Assembly (NCBI RefSeq): GCF_027797465.1
Contig: NZ_CP115608.1
Coordinates: forward strand, 620,001-684,000
Source: Campylobacter sp. CN_NE2
GTDB taxonomy: Bacteria > Campylobacterota > Campylobacteria > Campylobacterales > Campylobacteraceae
DNA: 64,000 nt
Direction: 5' to 3'
Positions 45,629 through 55,266 of the stretch are shown piece after piece. The notes below the pieces were generated by a model. It was not told the origin of the DNA, did no database searches, and worked only from the letters and a program-made list of their open reading frames with translations. The position numbers and the translations under genes are program-made. Positions within the stretch are counted from its first letter, which is position 1; each line of letters begins with the position of its first letter.

Positions 45629-46378
45629 TTATTTTACACTTTTTTCAAAACTTTTTACAACGGCACTAGCAAAAGCCGATCTAATGCCGTGCTTTTCAAG
45701 CTCTAAAACACCTTCTATGGTCGTCCCGGCAGGTGAGCAAACACTCTCTTTTAGCAAACTTGGATGCATATTTTCCAAAAGCTTTGCCGAACTTTCAAAA
45801 ACTCCACTAACCAAATTTGAAGCGATTTCTTTTTTTAATCCACATTTTACGCCGCCATTACCCAAGCTTTCAGCCACCATCGCCAAAAACGCAGGCGCAC
45901 AGCCACTTAGCACCCCGGCACACGCCATATCTTTTTCGTTTTCCACTCTTACGGCTTTTCCAAATGTGCTTAAAATTTCATAAATTTCATCATCGAATTT
46001 GCCGTTACATTCGCTAAAATACGGCGTAACAGAGCTTTTAAATTTAGCGGCGATATTTGGCATACAAACGCAGGTTTTTTCACTATTTATAACGCTTAAT
46101 TTTTCTAAATTACTCATCGCTAAAACGCTAATGCAAATTCGTGCCTTTCCGCGTAAAATTTTTGCCATATCGCCCAAAGCATAAGGCTTAAAAGCTAAAA
46201 TTATATTTTTATTGCTTATGTCATACGAACTGCCATAAATTTCAGTTTTAAAACCTAAATTTGCTAAATTTTCTAGCTTTTTCTCACTTCGTCCTACGAC
46301 GATAACTTCGAATTTATCTTTTAATCCAATCGCCATCGCACTTGCCATTGCGCCGTTTCCGAGTATATAAATTTGCAT
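45629..46378 (-). CDS. proC: Pyrroline-5-carboxylate reductase
   Basis: ProC makes proline with NAD(P)H. The 249 residues start IYILGNGAMASAMAIGL, the dinucleotide-binding motif, continue with VGRSEKKLENL and ILAFKPYALGDM, and end with the signature region LSGCAPAFLAMVAESL and VCSPAGTTIEGVLELE. Slightly shorter than the E. coli enzyme. AAAGGAAAAA precedes the ATG. It is transcribed away from bamD. Confidence 0.94.
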   Translation of the reverse strand: MQIYILGNGAMASAMAIGLKDKFEVIVVGRSEKKLENLANLGFKTEIYGSSYDISNKNIILAFKPYALGDMAKILRGKARICISVLAMSNLEKLSVINSEKTCVCMPNIAAKFKSSVTPYFSECNGKFDDEIYEILSTFGKAVRVENEKDMACAGVLSGCAPAFLAMVAESLGNGGVKCGLKKEIASNLVSGVFESSAKLLENMHPSLLKESVCSPAGTTIEGVLELEKHGIRSAFASAVVKSFEKSVK

Positions 46379-46511
46379 TTTTTTCCTTTAAATTTTTCTA
46401 TGATTTTACCATTTTTTGGCTTGTTTTAATCAAATTTGCGTTAAAATTGTCATTTATTTACGAAAATCATATAAAATATTTGGTTTAAAAATCAAAATTA
46501 AAGGAATAAAA

Positions 46512-47159
46512 ATGAGTAAATTTTATAAATTTATCGCAGTTTTAGCATTTACGGCGATGATTAGTGGTTGTAGCACAAAAAAAAGCGACGAACTTTTTAA
46601 TCTTAGCCCACAGGCGTGGTATTCACAAATCATCGCAGACATAAAAGACGCTGACCTAGAAGAAGCCGATAAACACTATATTTCGTTTTCTAGCGAACAT
46701 ATCGCTTCACCACTTTTAGAAGAAATCACACTGATTTTAGCACAAGCAAATGTCGATGAAGAAAAATATATACAAGCAAATTTATATTTGGACGAATATA
46801 TTCGCCGATACGGCACCGAAGAAAAAATCGAATATGCTAAATTTTTAAAAATCAAAGCAAATTTTGACTCATTTTCAAAACCAAATCGCAACCAAAAACT
46901 TATGCAAAATAGCATAAGAGAGCTTCAAAAATTTATTTTTGAATATCCAAGATCGCAGTATCGACCATTAGCTGATACTATGCTAGTTAAACTAAAACTA
47001 GCAGAACACAAACTAAATAAAGAGATAAAAGAGCTTTACGAACGCACAGGCAGGGACGATTCGGCTGAAATTTATGCTCAAAAAATTGAAAATTCAGGTC
47101 TAGATGATACCGATATGATTGGTGCTAAACTTCCTTGGTATCGCGAAATTTTCGAGTAG
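46512..47159 (+). CDS. bamD: Outer-membrane assembly lipoprotein BamD
   Basis: BamD is the essential lipoprotein of the BAM complex. The 215 residues have a lipobox MISGC near residue 20 and TPR-like repeats (SPLLEEITLILAQANVDEE, YIQANLYLDEYIRRYG, ELQKFIFEYPRSQYRPLADT). I use the ATG at 46512 after AAGGAATAAA; the longer in-frame ATG at 46416 lacks a signal peptide. lon follows after eight bases, a pairing of an envelope gene with a protease in one operon. Confidence 0.9.
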   Translation: MSKFYKFIAVLAFTAMISGCSTKKSDELFNLSPQAWYSQIIADIKDADLEEADKHYISFSSEHIASPLLEEITLILAQANVDEEKYIQANLYLDEYIRRYGTEEKIEYAKFLKIKANFDSFSKPNRNQKLMQNSIRELQKFIFEYPRSQYRPLADTMLVKLKLAEHKLNKEIKELYERTGRDDSAEIYAQKIENSGLDDTDMIGAKLPWYREIFE

Positions 47160-47167
47160 GAGCCTAA

Positions 47168-49546
47168 ATGGAAATCAAAACAAGTCAAAGTTTTCCGACT
47201 GATTTGCCTATTATAGTCGAAGATGACATTTTTTTATATCCGTTTATGATAGCACCGATTTTTATCAGCGATGATAAAAACGCAGATGCGCTTGATTATG
47301 CTATGTCAAACAAAACTATGGTTATGATAGTTAGCTCAAAATCCGAATTTAAGGGACAAAGAAACTTTGATGGAATTTATGATGCCGGTGTTATCGGAAA
47401 TATCATAAGAAAAGTTTCTCTACCTGACGGGAGAATTAAAATTTTATTTCAAGGGGCGTCAAAAGGTAGAATTCTAACTCCTATCGGCATAAATCCGCTT
47501 ATAGCAACCGTTGATATAATACACGAAAAAAGACCAAGCGATCAGCAAATCGACGCACTTTTAAGCGTTTTAAAAGAAAAAACCAAAACACTATCAACGC
47601 TTACTCATTTTTTTCCAAATGATTTGCTTAAAACTATTGAAGAAAGCAGCGACGCTGTGCGAATTTGCGATTTGATTTGCAGTGCATTACGCCTTAAAAA
47701 GCAAGTTGCTTACACTTTTTTTGTAGAAAAAGATTTAGATAAACGAATTTTTAGCCTGATTGACTACATTAACGATGAAATCGAAACTCATCGCTTAGAA
47801 AAAGAGATAAAAAGCAAGGTTCATTCTAAAATCGACAAAAACAACAAAGAGTATTTTTTAAAAGAGCAGTTAAGGCAAATTCAAAAAGAGCTAGGTTCAG
47901 ACGCCGATAGAGAAGTCGAAATCGAAGAATATCGCAATAAACTTGAAGCAAAAAAGAAATTTTTAAACGACGAAGCCTATAAAGAAATAAAAAAACAAAT
48001 CGATAAATTTGCAAGAGTTCATCCCGATTCTGCTGACGCGGGAGTTTCGCAAAGCTACCTTGACTGGGCGCTTGAAGTGCCGTTTGAAAAGCTTTCAGCT
48101 AAAAAACTTTCTATCGAAGATGTTAGCAAACAGCTAAATAAAGATCACTATTCGCTTGAAAAGCCAAAAGAACGCATTGAAGAGTATTTTGCTTTAAAAG
48201 AACTGCTTGAAATGCGTGGAATAGATAAAAAAATCAACAATGGTGCGATTTTGTGCTTTTATGGACCACCGGGCGTGGGAAAAACAAGTCTAGCAAATTC
48301 GATCGCAGTTGCCTTAAAAAGGGAGCTTATCCGTATCGCTCTTGGGGGACTTGAAGATGTAAATGAACTTCGGGGACACAGACGAACCTACATAGGTGCG
48401 ATGCCAGGACGCATAGTGCAAGGTCTAATCGAAGCAAAACAGATGAACCCTGTTATGGTGCTTGATGAAATCGATAAGGTTTCAACTTCATATAAAGGCG
48501 ATCCGACGGCAGTTTTACTTGAAATTTTAGATCCCGAGCAAAACTCAAATTTTAGAGATTATTATTTGAATTTTAATATCGATTTAAGCAAAATCGTTTT
48601 TATCGCAACGGCAAATGATATTTCATCGATTCCACCTGCTTTGCGCGATAGAATGGAATTTATCGAGCTTAGTTCTTATACGCCACAAGAGAAATTTCAA
48701 ATCGCAAAAAACTATTTGATTCCACAAGAGTTGCAAAAACACGGACTAAAACCAAACGAAGCTACGATAAACGCATCAGCCTTGCAACTAATCATACAAG
48801 AATATACACGCGAAAGCGGAGTGCGAAATTTGCGACGCCAAATCGCAAATATTTTCCGTAAAATCGCCGTAAAAATTCTAAAAGAAAAGGAATTTATAAA
48901 ATTTACGGTTACAACTAAAAATTTGAGCGAATTTTTAGATAAAAAAGTTTTTGAGATCGATGAAGTGTCAAAACACGATGAAATCGGTATCGCAAACGGC
49001 TTGGCATGGACAAGTGTCGGTGGCGATGTCCTAAAAATCGAAGCAATAAAAATCAAAGGCAAAGGAAGCTTAACGCTAACAGGGCATTTAGGCGATGTTA
49101 TGAAAGAATCAGCCCAAATCGCATTTAGCGTAACAAAGGTTTTGCTTGATAACAAAAAAATCAAATTTGCAAATTCGCAAGATAAAAAAGAGCAAATTTA
49201 CAATGAATTTGATATACATTTGCATGTCCCAGAAGGTGCCACGCCAAAAGACGGACCAAGCGCAGGTATCACCATGACAACGGCGATTGCGTCCATTTTA
49301 ACCGGACGAAAAGTAAAAGCAAATTTAGCCATGACCGGCGAAATCACACTTAGCGGAAAAGTCTTAGCCATAGGCGGTTTAAAAGAAAAACTGATTGCGG
49401 CACACAAAGCTAAAATTAAAGAAGTTTTAATCCCAAGGAAAAATTTCGAGCGAGATTTGGACGAAATTCCAAGCGAAGTAAAAGATGAAATGAAAATTTA
49501 CCCGGTAGAAAAAATCGAAGATGTATTAAAATACGCTCTTGTTTAA
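47168..49546 (+). CDS. lon: ATP-dependent protease Lon
   Basis: Lon degrades misfolded and regulatory proteins, including MazE-type antitoxins in other bacteria. The 792 residues have the N-terminal LAN domain ([18 protein letters not shown]), Walker [10 protein letters not shown], Walker [12 protein letters not shown], arginine finger region and the Ser-Lys protease dyad in [11 protein letters not shown] and [13 protein letters not shown]. The stop codon lies within the loop and arm of its own terminator hairpin. AGGAGCC precedes the ATG. Confidence 0.98.
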   Translation: MEIKTSQSFPTDLPIIVEDDIFLYPFMIAPIFISDDKNADALDYAMSNKTMVMIVSSKSEFKGQRNFDGIYDAGVIGNIIRKVSLPDGRIKILFQGASKGRILTPIGINPLIATVDIIHEKRPSDQQIDALLSVLKEKTKTLSTLTHFFPNDLLKTIEESSDAVRICDLICSALRLKKQVAYTFFVEKDLDKRIFSLIDYINDEIETHRLEKEIKSKVHSKIDKNNKEYFLKEQLRQIQKELGSDADREVEIEEYRNKLEAKKKFLNDEAYKEIKKQIDKFARVHPDSADAGVSQSYLDWALEVPFEKLSAKKLSIEDVSKQLNKDHYSLEKPKERIEEYFALKELLEMRGIDKKINNGAILCFYGPPGVGKTSLANSIAVALKRELIRIALGGLEDVNELRGHRRTYIGAMPGRIVQGLIEAKQMNPVMVLDEIDKVSTSYKGDPTAVLLEILDPEQNSNFRDYYLNFNIDLSKIVFIATANDISSIPPALRDRMEFIELSSYTPQEKFQIAKNYLIPQELQKHGLKPNEATINASALQLIIQEYTRESGVRNLRRQIANIFRKIAVKILKEKEFIKFTVTTKNLSEFLDKKVFEIDEVSKHDEIGIANGLAWTSVGGDVLKIEAIKIKGKGSLTLTGHLGDVMKESAQIAFSVTKVLLDNKKIKFANSQDKKEQIYNEFDIHLHVPEGATPKDGPSAGITMTTAIASILTGRKVKANLAMTGEITLSGKVLAIGGLKEKLIAAHKAKIKEVLIPRKNFERDLDEIPSEVKDEMKIYPVEKIEDVLKYALV

Positions 49547-49560
49547 GAGCGTATTTTTTA
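49531..49560 (+). terminator. Rho-independent terminator overlapping the end of lon
   Basis: ATACGCTCTT (49531-49540), loop GTTT, AAGAGCGTAT (49545-49554), then a T run. The lon TAA (49544-49546) is part of the hairpin, so a ribosome finishing lon would cover it. Confidence 0.85.
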
Positions 49561-49573
49561 ATTAAAATATAAT

Positions 49574-50149
49574 TTAGAATATTTTTTTACCAAAAACTTT
49601 TTTAAGTGCTTGGTAAATTTTAGTCCAAACTCCTGCACTTTCGTAAAGTTTTTGCACAAATTCATCGTAAGTAATGTTATTTGCTTCAAGAAACCCTTTT
49701 AAATATACCAAACTAGCGTCCATACCTTGTTCTTTTTCGATTTCAAGCAGTTTTGCATAGATTGGCTCCATTGCTTCTATTGCTTTTCTAGGAGCTGGCA
49801 TACGATATGCAGTATGCTCTATGATTTTGCCTGTTGCACGGTCATAATGTGGCTCAAAATCGGTAATAACCCAGTAATATCTGCCGTCTTTTGCCAAATT
49901 TTTCACAACGGCTTTAAAATTATTTCCATCGCTTATGCGATCCCACATCAGCTTAAATGCGATTTTTGGCATATCTGGATGGCGAACTATATTATGTGGC
50001 TGATTCATTAACTCTTCATTTGAATAGCCACAAACTTCGCTAAAATAGTCATTTGCATATGTGATAATGCCTTTATCGTCAGTTTTGGAGATAATAATCT
50101 TTTTTGGATCAAGTTTAATCTCTTCATTTTTAGGCTGCGGTCTTACCAT
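49574..50149 (-). CDS. PAS-domain signalling protein (Aer/CetB type)
   Basis: 191 residues with one PAS domain at about 20-130: SKTDDKGIITYANDYFSEVC, GYSNEELMNQPHNIVRHPDM, WDRISDGNNFKAVVKNLAKD, GRYYWVITDFEP. The HPDM and W-x-x-I motifs are those of redox-sensing Aer/CetB PAS domains, which bind FAD. There is no methyl-accepting or output domain, so it should act through a partner, as CetB does with CetA; no cetA lies beside it. AAGGAG before ATG 50149 decides the start against the in-frame ATG at 50206. Confidence 0.8.
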   Translation of the reverse strand: MVRPQPKNEEIKLDPKKIIISKTDDKGIITYANDYFSEVCGYSNEELMNQPHNIVRHPDMPKIAFKLMWDRISDGNNFKAVVKNLAKDGRYYWVITDFEPHYDRATGKIIEHTAYRMPAPRKAIEAMEPIYAKLLEIEKEQGMDASLVYLKGFLEANNITYDEFVQKLYESAGVWTKIYQALKKVFGKKIF

Positions 50150-50268
50150 AAAAAACTCCTTGTAATTTTTATGATGTAAATAAATTTTTCGTCGCAATTT
50201 TAGCATATTTTTATAAAAGTATGCTAAAATTCAAGGATACTTTTATCAGTCGTAAGAGGAGGCCCGCT

Positions 50269-50712
50269 TTGACAAAAGATACGACGATACGAACGGTTGA
50301 AAAATTTATGAATTCGCAAGATATGCTTATGCTTCGCATTAAAAAAGGAGTTTTTGATGACGGAGCAAAAAACTTGGATCAAATTTTAGTGCCGTTTGAA
50401 CAATTTATTGAATTTTTAAAATCACCGGAAAACAATCTTTTAAATCTGCTTGGAACTTTAACCTATAATAGTATTTTAAGCTACGCACAAGACGGCTTAT
50501 CAAAATGTCAAAGAATTTACGATACTTTTTTTGTAGTAAGTAGCGGACTTTTTGGCAAAAAAATCAAATTTATTGAACCGAGCCAAGTCGATTTAGAAAA
50601 AGCAAAGTCTTATTATAAAGATTTGACAACCATAAATGACAAAATGAACGAATACCTAAAAATAGGACTTCAAAGACTTCACAGTCTAGATGTGGATAAA
50701 TTTCAAGGTTGA
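50269..50712 (+). CDS. Protein of unknown function, TTG start
   Basis: 147 residues, helical, without signal peptide or membrane segment: TIRTVEKFMNSQDMLMLRIK, a central LLNLLGTLTYNSILSYAQD, and a C-terminal helical end (INDKMNEYLKIGLQRLHSLD). I choose the TTG at 50269 because AGGAGG lies six bases before it; an in-frame ATG at 50221 has no ribosome site. It is divergent from the PAS gene with about 120 bases between starts. I do not recognise the family. Confidence 0.6.
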   Translation: MTKDTTIRTVEKFMNSQDMLMLRIKKGVFDDGAKNLDQILVPFEQFIEFLKSPENNLLNLLGTLTYNSILSYAQDGLSKCQRIYDTFFVVSSGLFGKKIKFIEPSQVDLEKAKSYYKDLTTINDKMNEYLKIGLQRLHSLDVDKFQG

Positions 50713-50736
50713 TTTTATTATTTAAAAAATTTAAAA

Positions 50737-50777
50737 AAGGCGAAGTGATAAATTTAAATTCACTTCGCCTTTTTTTG
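50737..50777. terminator. Bidirectional terminator
   Basis: AAGGCGAAGTGA (50737-50748) and TCACTTCGCCTT (50760-50771) form a perfect 12-base stem with an A run before and a T run after. It can end both the rightward 50269 gene and the leftward YdcH gene. Confidence 0.88.
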
Positions 50778-50795
50778 TTTTTAGAATTTGTAAAT

Positions 50796-51023
50796 TTATT
50801 TGCTATTTTCAGCTCTGTATTTAGCTAAATATGCATGAATTTCATCTTTTACACGCAATTTTTCTTTTTTTAACGAATCATATTCAAAATCGCTAACATG
50901 AAGTCTTCCTTCTGCTATGTCAGCAACTTTATGATCAAGCTCGTCGTGTCTTTTAAAAAGTGCGTCAAAGTGCGCATCTTTGCCTTTTAGTTCAGTGATT
51001 AAATCTCTGTATTCGTGTAACAT
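50796..51023 (-). CDS. YdcH/DUF465-family small protein
   Basis: 75 residues forming a helical hairpin: HEYRDLITELKGKDAHFDAL, FKRHDELDHKVADIAEG, LKKEKLRVKDEIHAYL. This matches the DUF465 (YdcH) family of small coiled-coil proteins without known function. AAAGGATAAAAA precedes the ATG. It is followed by a shared terminator. Confidence 0.82.
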   Translation of the reverse strand: MLHEYRDLITELKGKDAHFDALFKRHDELDHKVADIAEGRLHVSDFEYDSLKKEKLRVKDEIHAYLAKYRAENSK

Positions 51024-51079
51024 TTTTTATCCTTTCATTAAATTTGACTTATTTTATCCAATTTGCACTTAAAAGATAG

Positions 51080-52261
51080 TTATGAGCGGTAATCTGCGTT
51101 GATTTTTACATAATCATAGCTCAAATCGCACCCGTAAGCACTAAATTTGCCCTGCCCTACGCCCAAATCACAGCTTATTTTAAAACTATCTTTTTGCATA
51201 ACTTTGTGTGCTTGTTCTTCCCTTTCAGCCGTAAGCTCGGTATTAAATTTATCATAAACTAGCACATCGTCGTATTTTATAACCAGTTTTAACTCATCGC
51301 ACTCTACACCACTGGCTCCGATAGTAGAAGCGATTCGCCCCCAGTTTGGATCTTCGCCAAAAATCGCAGTTTTAACAAGCGGCGAATTTGATAACGCTTT
51401 TGCAGCAATTCTTGCTTCATTGTCATCTTTTGCACCACTTACTTCAAAGCAAACGACTTTATTTGCCCCTTCACCGTCTTTGACTAACATCAAAGAAAGC
51501 TCTTTTGTAATCATATTTAAAGCTGTTTTAAACGCCGTTTTGTCGTAACTTTTGAGCCCGCTTGAAAGTAGCATAACAGTGTCGTTTGTGCTAGTATCGC
51601 CATCGACACTTACGCAGTTAAAGCTTTGCTCAACTGCTTCACGCAAAAGCTCGTCCATATCGCTTTGCGGAATTTTAGCGTCTGTTGTGATATAGCAAAG
51701 CATTGTAGCAAGAGCCGGGTTTATCATACCTGCTCCTTTACAAATTCCTGCTATGCAAAATTTCTCTTTGTTTTCAAGCTCCACGCTAAAAGCGAGTTCT
51801 TTTTTGAAAGTGTCGGTTGTCATTATTGCAGTGGCGACATTATGCGAATTTCGTGCGTTAAAATCGAATTTATCAAACGCAGCGATGATTTTATCTTTTT
51901 TTAGTCTATAACCGATAACGCCCGTTGAACTCATAATCGGATTGTTTAAATTTATCTTTTTTCCCAAATTTGCAAAAAGCTCGTCAATGTCGCTAACTCC
52001 GTTTTCGCCTGTCATTGCGTTTGCATTTTTTGAATTTAGTAAAATAAAATTTGATTTGAAATTTTTTGGATATTTTCTAAAATGTTTGATTGGCGCAGCG
52101 GCAAATTTATTGCTCGTAAAAATCGCGCTCACGCTAAAAGGCTCGTCAGAGCGAATAAATCCTAAATCGTTTCCTTCTTTTTTAAAGCCTGAATTTACGC
52201 CGTCAAAAAAGAAGCCCTGCACATTTTCAAGCCCCCCTTTTAGCGAAATTATATCAAACAT
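51080..52261 (-). CDS. argJ: Bifunctional ornithine acetyltransferase / N-acetylglutamate synthase
   Basis: ArgJ recycles the acetyl group in arginine synthesis. The 393-residue precursor cleaves itself at the nucleophile Thr186 in NPALATMLCY, with KGAGM just before. Other family motifs: SGFK-type start, NSKNANAMTG, SSTGVIG, FGEDPNWGRI near residue 300. No ribosome site stronger than AAAGG is seen; the start overlaps the upstream channel gene by eight bases. Confidence 0.94.
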   Translation of the reverse strand: MFDIISLKGGLENVQGFFFDGVNSGFKKEGNDLGFIRSDEPFSVSAIFTSNKFAAAPIKHFRKYPKNFKSNFILLNSKNANAMTGENGVSDIDELFANLGKKINLNNPIMSSTGVIGYRLKKDKIIAAFDKFDFNARNSHNVATAIMTTDTFKKELAFSVELENKEKFCIAGICKGAGMINPALATMLCYITTDAKIPQSDMDELLREAVEQSFNCVSVDGDTSTNDTVMLLSSGLKSYDKTAFKTALNMITKELSLMLVKDGEGANKVVCFEVSGAKDDNEARIAAKALSNSPLVKTAIFGEDPNWGRIASTIGASGVECDELKLVIKYDDVLVYDKFNTELTAEREEQAHKVMQKDSFKISCDLGVGQGKFSAYGCDLSYDYVKINADYRS

Positions 52262-53381
52262 ATTTCATCTCCTGCGGTTTATACTTGCTGTTTATGAGTT
52301 TTTTTGTCGCCATAATGCCCTCAGCCGTACCGATAACTAAAAACTTCACGCCCGTTCCTATCAAGTAATCCCCGTTTGGCATAGGCGTAAATTTATTATT
52401 TGGCTCTTTGATTCCCACGACATCGGCATTTGTCATCTCTCTAAGTTTTGTTTCTTTTAGGCGTTTAAAACGAATCCACGAATATTCAGGAATTTCGATC
52501 TCTTCAATGTCAATCGGCGAATCTTTTTGATACAAAAATCTCTCCAAAATATTTTCCATATCCGGGCGAACGCTAACAGCTGAAAGGCGTTGTGCGGCTA
52601 GTTTTGACGGCGATACGACTGAATTTGCACCAAGTTTTTTAAGTTTTTCTATATCATTTTGCGTATCTGCACTAGTCATTATGAAATATGGCGTCCTGCC
52701 AAGCTCTTTTTCATAAAGCCTAACAACCGAGATTATAGCGATATTATCGGCTAAATTTGGACTTAGAGTTATAACGCATTTTGCACTTGAAAGGTGAGCT
52801 TTTAAAAGCGTATTTTCCATGTGTGGTTCGCCGATGATAAAATACGGATAGCTGTTTTCTTCGGCGATTTGCGCCAAATTTGGATTATTGTCGATTACCA
52901 CAAAAGGAATATGATTTGCTCTAAATTCTTTTGCAAGCTCAGCAGAATAAATATTGTCATAGCAGATGATAAAATGATTTTTTAGCCTTGCGATATTATT
53001 TATCATATTTCTCTCCCTAATTAAGTTTAAAAGTATTCCCTTTTGGATAACCTCAACAACGACACCCAGACAAAATGTAAAAGTCCCAAAGCCCATTAAA
53101 ATAAAAACTATGGTAAAAATTCGCCCTGCATTTGAAATCGGAGCGACTTCGGTAAAACCAACGGTTGTAAATGTCATACCTGCTTGATAAAAAGCGTCTG
53201 CTAACGAAAACCCTGCGATAAAAATATAACCCAAAGTTCCGATTAACATCATTAAGATTATAAGGATTAAAGGTAGTCTAAAAGCTTTTAATTGGTCGTA
53301 AATTTCTGAATTTAAGTCAATGTCCGGCTTAGTAGAGCCGGACCAGTTGAGGAATTTTTTAACTTTGTCTGCAAAAGACAT
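52254..53381 (-). CDS. Potassium-channel-like protein with RCK (TrkA-N) domain
   Basis: 375 residues: two membrane helices (about 33-56 and 90-112) with a pore loop between them, then a Rossmann RCK domain (NHFIICYDNIYSAELAKEF, PFVVIDNNPNLAQIAEE, KCVITLSPNLADN) and a TrkA-C-like end. The pore loop reads TTVGFTEV where classical channels have TVGYGD, so the filter is unusual and ion selectivity is uncertain. The Rossmann glycine motif is also altered. It lies between rpmB and argJ. Confidence 0.8.
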   Translation of the reverse strand: MSFADKVKKFLNWSGSTKPDIDLNSEIYDQLKAFRLPLILIILMMLIGTLGYIFIAGFSLADAFYQAGMTFTTVGFTEVAPISNAGRIFTIVFILMGFGTFTFCLGVVVEVIQKGILLNLIRERNMINNIARLKNHFIICYDNIYSAELAKEFRANHIPFVVIDNNPNLAQIAEENSYPYFIIGEPHMENTLLKAHLSSAKCVITLSPNLADNIAIISVVRLYEKELGRTPYFIMTSADTQNDIEKLKKLGANSVVSPSKLAAQRLSAVSVRPDMENILERFLYQKDSPIDIEEIEIPEYSWIRFKRLKETKLREMTNADVVGIKEPNNKFTPMPNGDYLIGTGVKFLVIGTAEGIMATKKLINSKYKPQEMKYV

Positions 53382-53399
53382 AGTTTCCTCTTTTTTGCA

Positions 53400-53591
53400 C
53401 TATTTAGATTGTTTTTTCATCGTTCTTAAAGTCGATGCAGCAACTTTAATTCTTTTTGTTGTTCCGTCTTCCAAAGTTACGCGGATTGTGCGTAAATTTA
53501 CTTGGAATTTCTTTTTTGTTCTATTGTTTGCGTGGCTTACGCTGTTGCCTACTTGCGCGCCTTTTCCTGTGATAGCACATCTTCTTGCCAT
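53400..53591 (-). CDS. rpmB: 50S ribosomal protein L28
   Basis: 63 residues, [20 protein letters not shown], then [20 protein letters not shown]: the standard L28 pattern. AAGGAAAATATC precedes the ATG. The channel gene follows after 18 bases. Confidence 0.96.
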   Translation of the reverse strand: MARRCAITGKGAQVGNSVSHANNRTKKKFQVNLRTIRVTLEDGTTKRIKVAASTLRTMKKQSK

Positions 53592-53784
53592 GATATTTTC
53601 CTTTTGAATTTAAGTTAAACGGGGATTATAGCCAAAAAAAGTTCAAAATTTACTTAAACAAAGCCGTAGTAAATTTGCAAATTTAAAAACAATTGCGATT
53701 TTAAATTCGCAAATTTTAAATTTTATTGAATTTTATGCCTTGTAAAGGTAAAATTACGCAAAAATTTAAAAATAAGGAAATTTT

Positions 53785-54426
53785 ATGTATGTAGCTCCTA
53801 GCATTTTATCGGCTGATTTTGGGAGATTAAACGAAGAGATTACAAAAGTTTGCGAAGCAGGAGCCGACCTTATCCATGTCGATGTCATGGACGGACATTT
53901 TGTGCCAAATCTCACAATCGGACCGCTTGTTGTAAAATCCGTCGCCAAAGTCGCAACCAAGCCACTTGATATTCACTTAATGGTGCAAAATAACACTTTT
54001 TTTGCCGACCTTTTTTTGCCGTTAAAACCTAAATTTTTAAGCTTTCATATCGAAGAAGAAAAACACCCGCTTCGCTTGATTGACTATATTCGTAAAAACG
54101 GGGTAAGTCCAGCCATCGTGCTAAATCCGCACACGAGCGTTTCTAGCCTAGAATACATCATAAACGAAGTCGATATGGTGCTTTTAATGAGCGTAAATCC
54201 GGGCTTTGGGGGGCAAAAATTTATCCCGTCGGTCTTGCGAAAAATTTCAGAACTTAGAAATTTGATAGAAAAAACAAATTCAAAATGTATGATCGAAGTT
54301 GATGGTGGAGTAACCGGCTTAAATATCGCTGAAATCGATGAAGCAGGAGCCGACATCGTGGTGGCAGGAAACTACATTTTCTCATCAAATGACTACGCCG
54401 AAGCGATAAAAGCGTTAAAAATTTGA
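53785..54426 (+). CDS. rpe: Ribulose-phosphate 3-epimerase
   Basis: Rpe interconverts ribulose-5-phosphate and xylulose-5-phosphate in the pentose phosphate pathway. The 213-residue barrel has APSILSADFGRL, IHVDVMDGHFVPNLTIGP, MSVNPGFGGQKFIP and the C-terminal DGGVTGLN and ADIVVAGNYIF. AAGGAAATTTT precedes the ATG. Its stop overlaps the exonuclease gene by four bases. Confidence 0.96.
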   Translation: MYVAPSILSADFGRLNEEITKVCEAGADLIHVDVMDGHFVPNLTIGPLVVKSVAKVATKPLDIHLMVQNNTFFADLFLPLKPKFLSFHIEEEKHPLRLIDYIRKNGVSPAIVLNPHTSVSSLEYIINEVDMVLLMSVNPGFGGQKFIPSVLRKISELRNLIEKTNSKCMIEVDGGVTGLNIAEIDEAGADIVVAGNYIFSSNDYAEAIKALKI

Positions 54427-55232
54427 GCGAAAGAGCAAATTTGAACCAAAAAATAGAAAATTTGATAAATTTAATCGCTTCAAAAAGCATAAATTATCAC
54501 GATTTTATCGGCATTGCAAACGGCATTGATGATATAAAAAACCTTTTTGACCCAAAAGATTTTTCTATGTGGCACACGCTAGGGCTTCCTGTGATGAAGC
54601 TTGATAACGGCAAAATCACGCTAAAAAGCCGTGAAACGGACATTTGCGATGAGACATTTTGTTTTGTCGATATTGAGACCACGGGCGGCACAAAAGACGG
54701 GCAAATCATCGAAATCGGTGCTTTAAAAGTGCGTGGCGGCGATATAATCGGCAAATTCGAAACTTTTGTGAAAGCCGAAGCGATACCCCAAAACATAACC
54801 GAGCTAACGGGCATTACGCTTGAAGATGTAGCAGGCGCACCGAATTTGGCAAGTGTTTTGGAGAGTTTTAGGCTGTTTTTGGGCGAAGCAGTTTTCGTAG
54901 CACACAATGCAAAATTTGATTACGGATTTATTAGCCACAGCCTTGAAAAATTGGGCTTTGGAATGCTTCTAAATTTACGAATTTGCACGATTGATTTAGC
55001 TAGACGGACGATTCCGTCACAGAGATACGGACTAAGTGCGTTAAAAGAGCTTTTGGGCGTTCAAAATACGCACCACAGGGCTTACAGCGACGCCGTTTCG
55101 TGCTATGAAATTTTCAAACACGCCCTAACGCAAATCCCGTGGAGCGTGCAAACCACTACCGATTTAATCCAATTTAGCAAAACGGCAAAGTCGGTGGTTT
55201 TACCAAAGACTCTGCCAAGCGAGAATTTATAA
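54423..55232 (+). CDS. DnaQ-like DEDDh 3'-5' exonuclease
   Basis: 269 residues with all catalytic motifs: FVDIETTGG (ExoI Asp and Glu), VAHNAKFDYGF (ExoII Asp) and HRAYSDAVSC (ExoIII His and Asp). It may be the proofreading epsilon subunit of DNA polymerase III or a related exonuclease; the 70-residue N-terminal extension is typical of the Campylobacter protein. The start codon lies within the end of rpe; the frame appears to start at TTG (54423). Confidence 0.85.
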   Translation: MSERANLNQKIENLINLIASKSINYHDFIGIANGIDDIKNLFDPKDFSMWHTLGLPVMKLDNGKITLKSRETDICDETFCFVDIETTGGTKDGQIIEIGALKVRGGDIIGKFETFVKAEAIPQNITELTGITLEDVAGAPNLASVLESFRLFLGEAVFVAHNAKFDYGFISHSLEKLGFGMLLNLRICTIDLARRTIPSQRYGLSALKELLGVQNTHHRAYSDAVSCYEIFKHALTQIPWSVQTTTDLIQFSKTAKSVVLPKTLPSENL

Positions 55233-55266
55233 ATTTAGTAAATTCTCAGTGCAGTATTGCGATGGA

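Noticed and set aside
52200-52245. C6 tract in argJ as a phase-variable switch
   Set aside because: Six bases is too short for the slippage known for Campylobacter G/C tracts, and argJ is a housekeeping gene.
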